64,000 nt of DNA from an uncultured Polaribacter sp. (GTDB lineage Bacteria; Bacteroidota; Bacteroidia; Flavobacteriales; Flavobacteriaceae). A program made the translations under genes and the position numbers. Each line of letters begins with the position of its first letter. Position 1 is the first letter of the stretch. Location of the stretch: assembly GCF_947503875.1 (NCBI RefSeq), contig NZ_CANNFH010000006.1, positions 1 through 64,000 on the forward strand, read 5' to 3'. Below, one piece after another: positions 62,651 to 64,000 of this stretch. Below the pieces are notes generated by a model. The model ran no database searches and had not been told where the DNA came from. It was given only the letters and a program-made list of their open reading frames with translations.

Positions 62651-63181
62651 ATGATAGAAAACGTAATTTTAGTAGATTCTAATGACCAAAAAATTGGTTT
62701 AATGGAAAAGATAGAAGCACATGAAAAAGCTTTATTACACAGAGCATTTTCTGTTTTTATTTTTAATGATAAAGGAGAATTGATGTTACAACAAAGAGCG
62801 GCCTCTAAATACCATTCGCCCTTGTTATGGACGAATACTTGCTGCTCTCATCAAAGAGATGGAGAAACCAATTTACAAGCAGGTAAAAGAAGATTGATGG
62901 AGGAAATGGGTTTTACAGCAGAGTTAAAAGAGGTTTTTTCTTTTATTTACAAGGCGCCTTTTGATAATGGATTAACTGAGCACGAACTAGACCATGTTAT
63001 GGTTGGTTTTTATAATGATGCACCTATTGTAAATAGGGAAGAGGTAGAAGCTTATAAGTGGATGCCTTTGGAAGATGTTAAGAAAGATATTGAAGATAAA
63101 CCTGAGCTATATACAGCTTGGTTTAAAATTATTTTTGAAAAATCTTACGAGAAAATTGCGAATTACAACTTAATCAAATAA
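62651..63181 (+). CDS. idi: Isopentenyl-diphosphate delta-isomerase (type 1)
   Basis: NUDIX-fold enzyme that interconverts IPP and DMAPP for isoprenoid synthesis. Type-1 motifs: HEKALLHRAFSVFIF, SKYHSPLLWTNTCCSHQ with the active cysteine, GKRRLMEEMGF (NUDIX helix), and ELDHVMVGFY with the metal glutamate region. Length 176 is normal. It is followed after 4 nt by queD. Confidence 0.95.
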   Translation: MIENVILVDSNDQKIGLMEKIEAHEKALLHRAFSVFIFNDKGELMLQQRAASKYHSPLLWTNTCCSHQRDGETNLQAGKRRLMEEMGFTAELKEVFSFIYKAPFDNGLTEHELDHVMVGFYNDAPIVNREEVEAYKWMPLEDVKKDIEDKPELYTAWFKIIFEKSYEKIANYNLIK

Positions 63182-63185
63182 AAAT

Positions 63186-63599
63186 ATGCCTAAAGTTACC
63201 GTTCATAGAAAAGCGCATTTTAATGCAGCACACAGATTGTACAGAAAGGATTGGAGTGATGAGAAAAACTTTGCGGTTTTTAATAAATGTAGCAATCCAA
63301 ACTTTCATGGCCATAATTATGAGATGATTGTTTCTTTAAAAGGAGAAATTGATCAAGAAACAGGTTATGTGTATGATTTAGGTATTTTAAAAAATCATAT
63401 AAAGTCTGAAATTGAAGAATGTTTTGACCATAAAAACTTAAATTTAGAGGTTGAAGAGTTTCAGGATTTAAACCCTACTGCAGAAAATATTTGTGTGGTT
63501 TCTTATCAAAAGTTAAGAAAATTATTACCTACGCATTTAGATTTAGAAATTACTTTGTACGAAACTCCTAGAAACTTTGTAAGTTATTCTGGAGAGTAA
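63186..63599 (+). CDS. queD: 6-carboxytetrahydropterin synthase (QueD/PTPS family)
   Basis: Zinc enzyme of 137 residues that makes 6-carboxytetrahydropterin from dihydroneopterin triphosphate, the step before QueE. Zinc ligands are in HFNAAHRL and FHGHNYE; the catalytic cysteine is in FNKCSNPN; the C-terminal LYETPRNFVSY closes the substrate pocket. It follows idi by 4 nt. A folate-related 6-pyruvoyl-tetrahydropterin synthase is the alternative; presence of queE in the window favours QueD. Confidence 0.9.
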   Translation: MPKVTVHRKAHFNAAHRLYRKDWSDEKNFAVFNKCSNPNFHGHNYEMIVSLKGEIDQETGYVYDLGILKNHIKSEIEECFDHKNLNLEVEEFQDLNPTAENICVVSYQKLRKLLPTHLDLEITLYETPRNFVSYSGE

Positions 63600-63621
63600 T
63601 TTTAAAGATTACAACACAATT

Positions 63622-63660
63622 AAAAAAGCCTCGTTTACAACTTGTAAACGAGGCTTTTTT
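63622..63660. terminator. Bidirectional intrinsic terminator
   Basis: GCCTCGTTTAC (63628-63638) pairs with GTAAACGAGGC (63644-63654) and is flanked by A and T runs; it separates queD from the convergent peptidase gene. Confidence 0.93.
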
Positions 63661-63678
63661 AATCTAGAAAAACAAACT

Positions 63679-64000
63679 TTAGTTTTTCTGTTTATTTTTA
63701 AATTCATCAAACTTATCGCCTTCTTTTTTAGGCCAAGTATTGTTAGAAGTATCTACATCTGCAGTTTCAAAATCTGGATCTACCACGATACTTTTAATTT
63801 CTTTGGTTGATGCAAAAACTCTTGTTGCAGCGTTGTCATTCTTCATCCAAATTTGAGCAGGAAAAGTTTCTCTTTTTGTAGTACCATCTGCATAAGTTAA
63901 TTCTACAATTAATGGCATAATTAAACCTCCTGGCTTTTCAAATTCTACAGCATATAAATAAGCAGGTACTTCAGCACCATCAGCATATTTGTCTAAAGCT
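63679..64000 (-). CDS. M1 family metallopeptidase, C-terminal end (partial)
   Basis: The open frame runs off the right edge of the window, so the visible ~106 residues are the C-terminus of a longer protein. The text GGLIMPLIVELTYADGTTKR, then FPAQIWMKNDNAATRVF and VVDPDFETADVDTSNN is typical of the last domain of large Bacteroidota M1 (aminopeptidase N-like) peptidases. The zinc site and catalytic residues lie beyond the window. A start at the internal ATG (63918) is not believed, because the frame stays open and matches the family upstream of it. Confidence 0.85.
   Translation of the reverse strand, partial: ALDKYADGAEVPAYLYAVEFEKPGGLIMPLIVELTYADGTTKRETFPAQIWMKNDNAATRVFASTKEIKSIVVDPDFETADVDTSNNTWPKKEGDKFDEFKNKQKN

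Noticed and set aside
63679-63918. A complete 79-residue protein starting at the internal ATG
   Set aside because: The frame remains open to the window edge and matches the C-terminal domain of M1 peptidases upstream of that ATG.

Overview
The window comes from a low-GC member of the Flavobacteriaceae, probably a marine genus close to Polaribacter or Tenacibaculum. The reasons are a type IX secretion gene (porQ), Bacteroidota promoters of the TAnnTTTG type, a BatA-domain operon, PepP, RocD, GlmM and QueE proteins of flavobacterial style, and short GC-rich intergenic palindromes of kinds common in that family. Most of the window is ordinary chromosome.

Layout. 1-73 is the tail of a ribosomal RNA operon (3' end of 5S rRNA plus terminator). 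335-19000 holds housekeeping genes: porQ-cmk, queE and a lipoprotein RidA, rpsA, glmM, a class V aminotransferase, an LpxL-type acyltransferase, a rhomboid protease, tRNA-Gly with a tandemly duplicated 3' tail, a YdjM-like membrane protein, an extended SDR, gcvT, an aminopeptidase P and a YiaK-like dehydrogenase. 18880-30550 is the accessory region described below. 30696-64000 is core again: rocD, AsmA, YbaB, an S9 peptidase, a cysteine-synthase/acyltransferase pair that fits sulfonolipid synthesis, an arsenic operon, the BatA/PyrC-like operon, an ABC ATPase/CPBP/TIGR02757 operon, sucC, surface proteins, three peptidyl-prolyl isomerase modules, prfC, idi, queD and the end of an M1 peptidase.

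The accessory region is the main discovery. Seven sites of about 130 bp, all in one orientation, separate short units whose genes all lie on the + strand. Each site is an imperfect palindrome ending in GTT, as integron attC sites do. Every one of the seven complete cassettes starts with its own private 10-bp sequence (GTT plus 7 variable bases) and ends with the exact reverse complement of that same sequence, always followed by A at the start and preceded by C at the end. This is what excision as a circle and reinsertion at a folded single-stranded attC would produce, but the match is longer than the usual 7-bp R box. I see no integrase, so it is best described as a CALIN-like (attC cluster lacking integrase) array with a Bacteroidota-type site. 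Cargo: a TPR lipoprotein, a DUF4274-like protein, a Fic protein with an inhibitory motif, two small envelope proteins, a HigBA toxin-antitoxin pair with its own promoter and operator, a cassette with no evident gene, and a protein ending in a HEPN-like RX4H motif. The recombination box often supplies the stop codon of the gene.

The array is bounded on the left by an IS110-family transposase with a structured leader (candidate bridge RNA). On the right an IS3-family pseudo-element, broken by two precise 20-nt palindromic insertions, sits in an eighth cassette. Next to it lies a dihydroorotase gene that looks catalytic, while the dihydroorotase-like protein of the core region (44643-45902) has lost its metal-binding motif.
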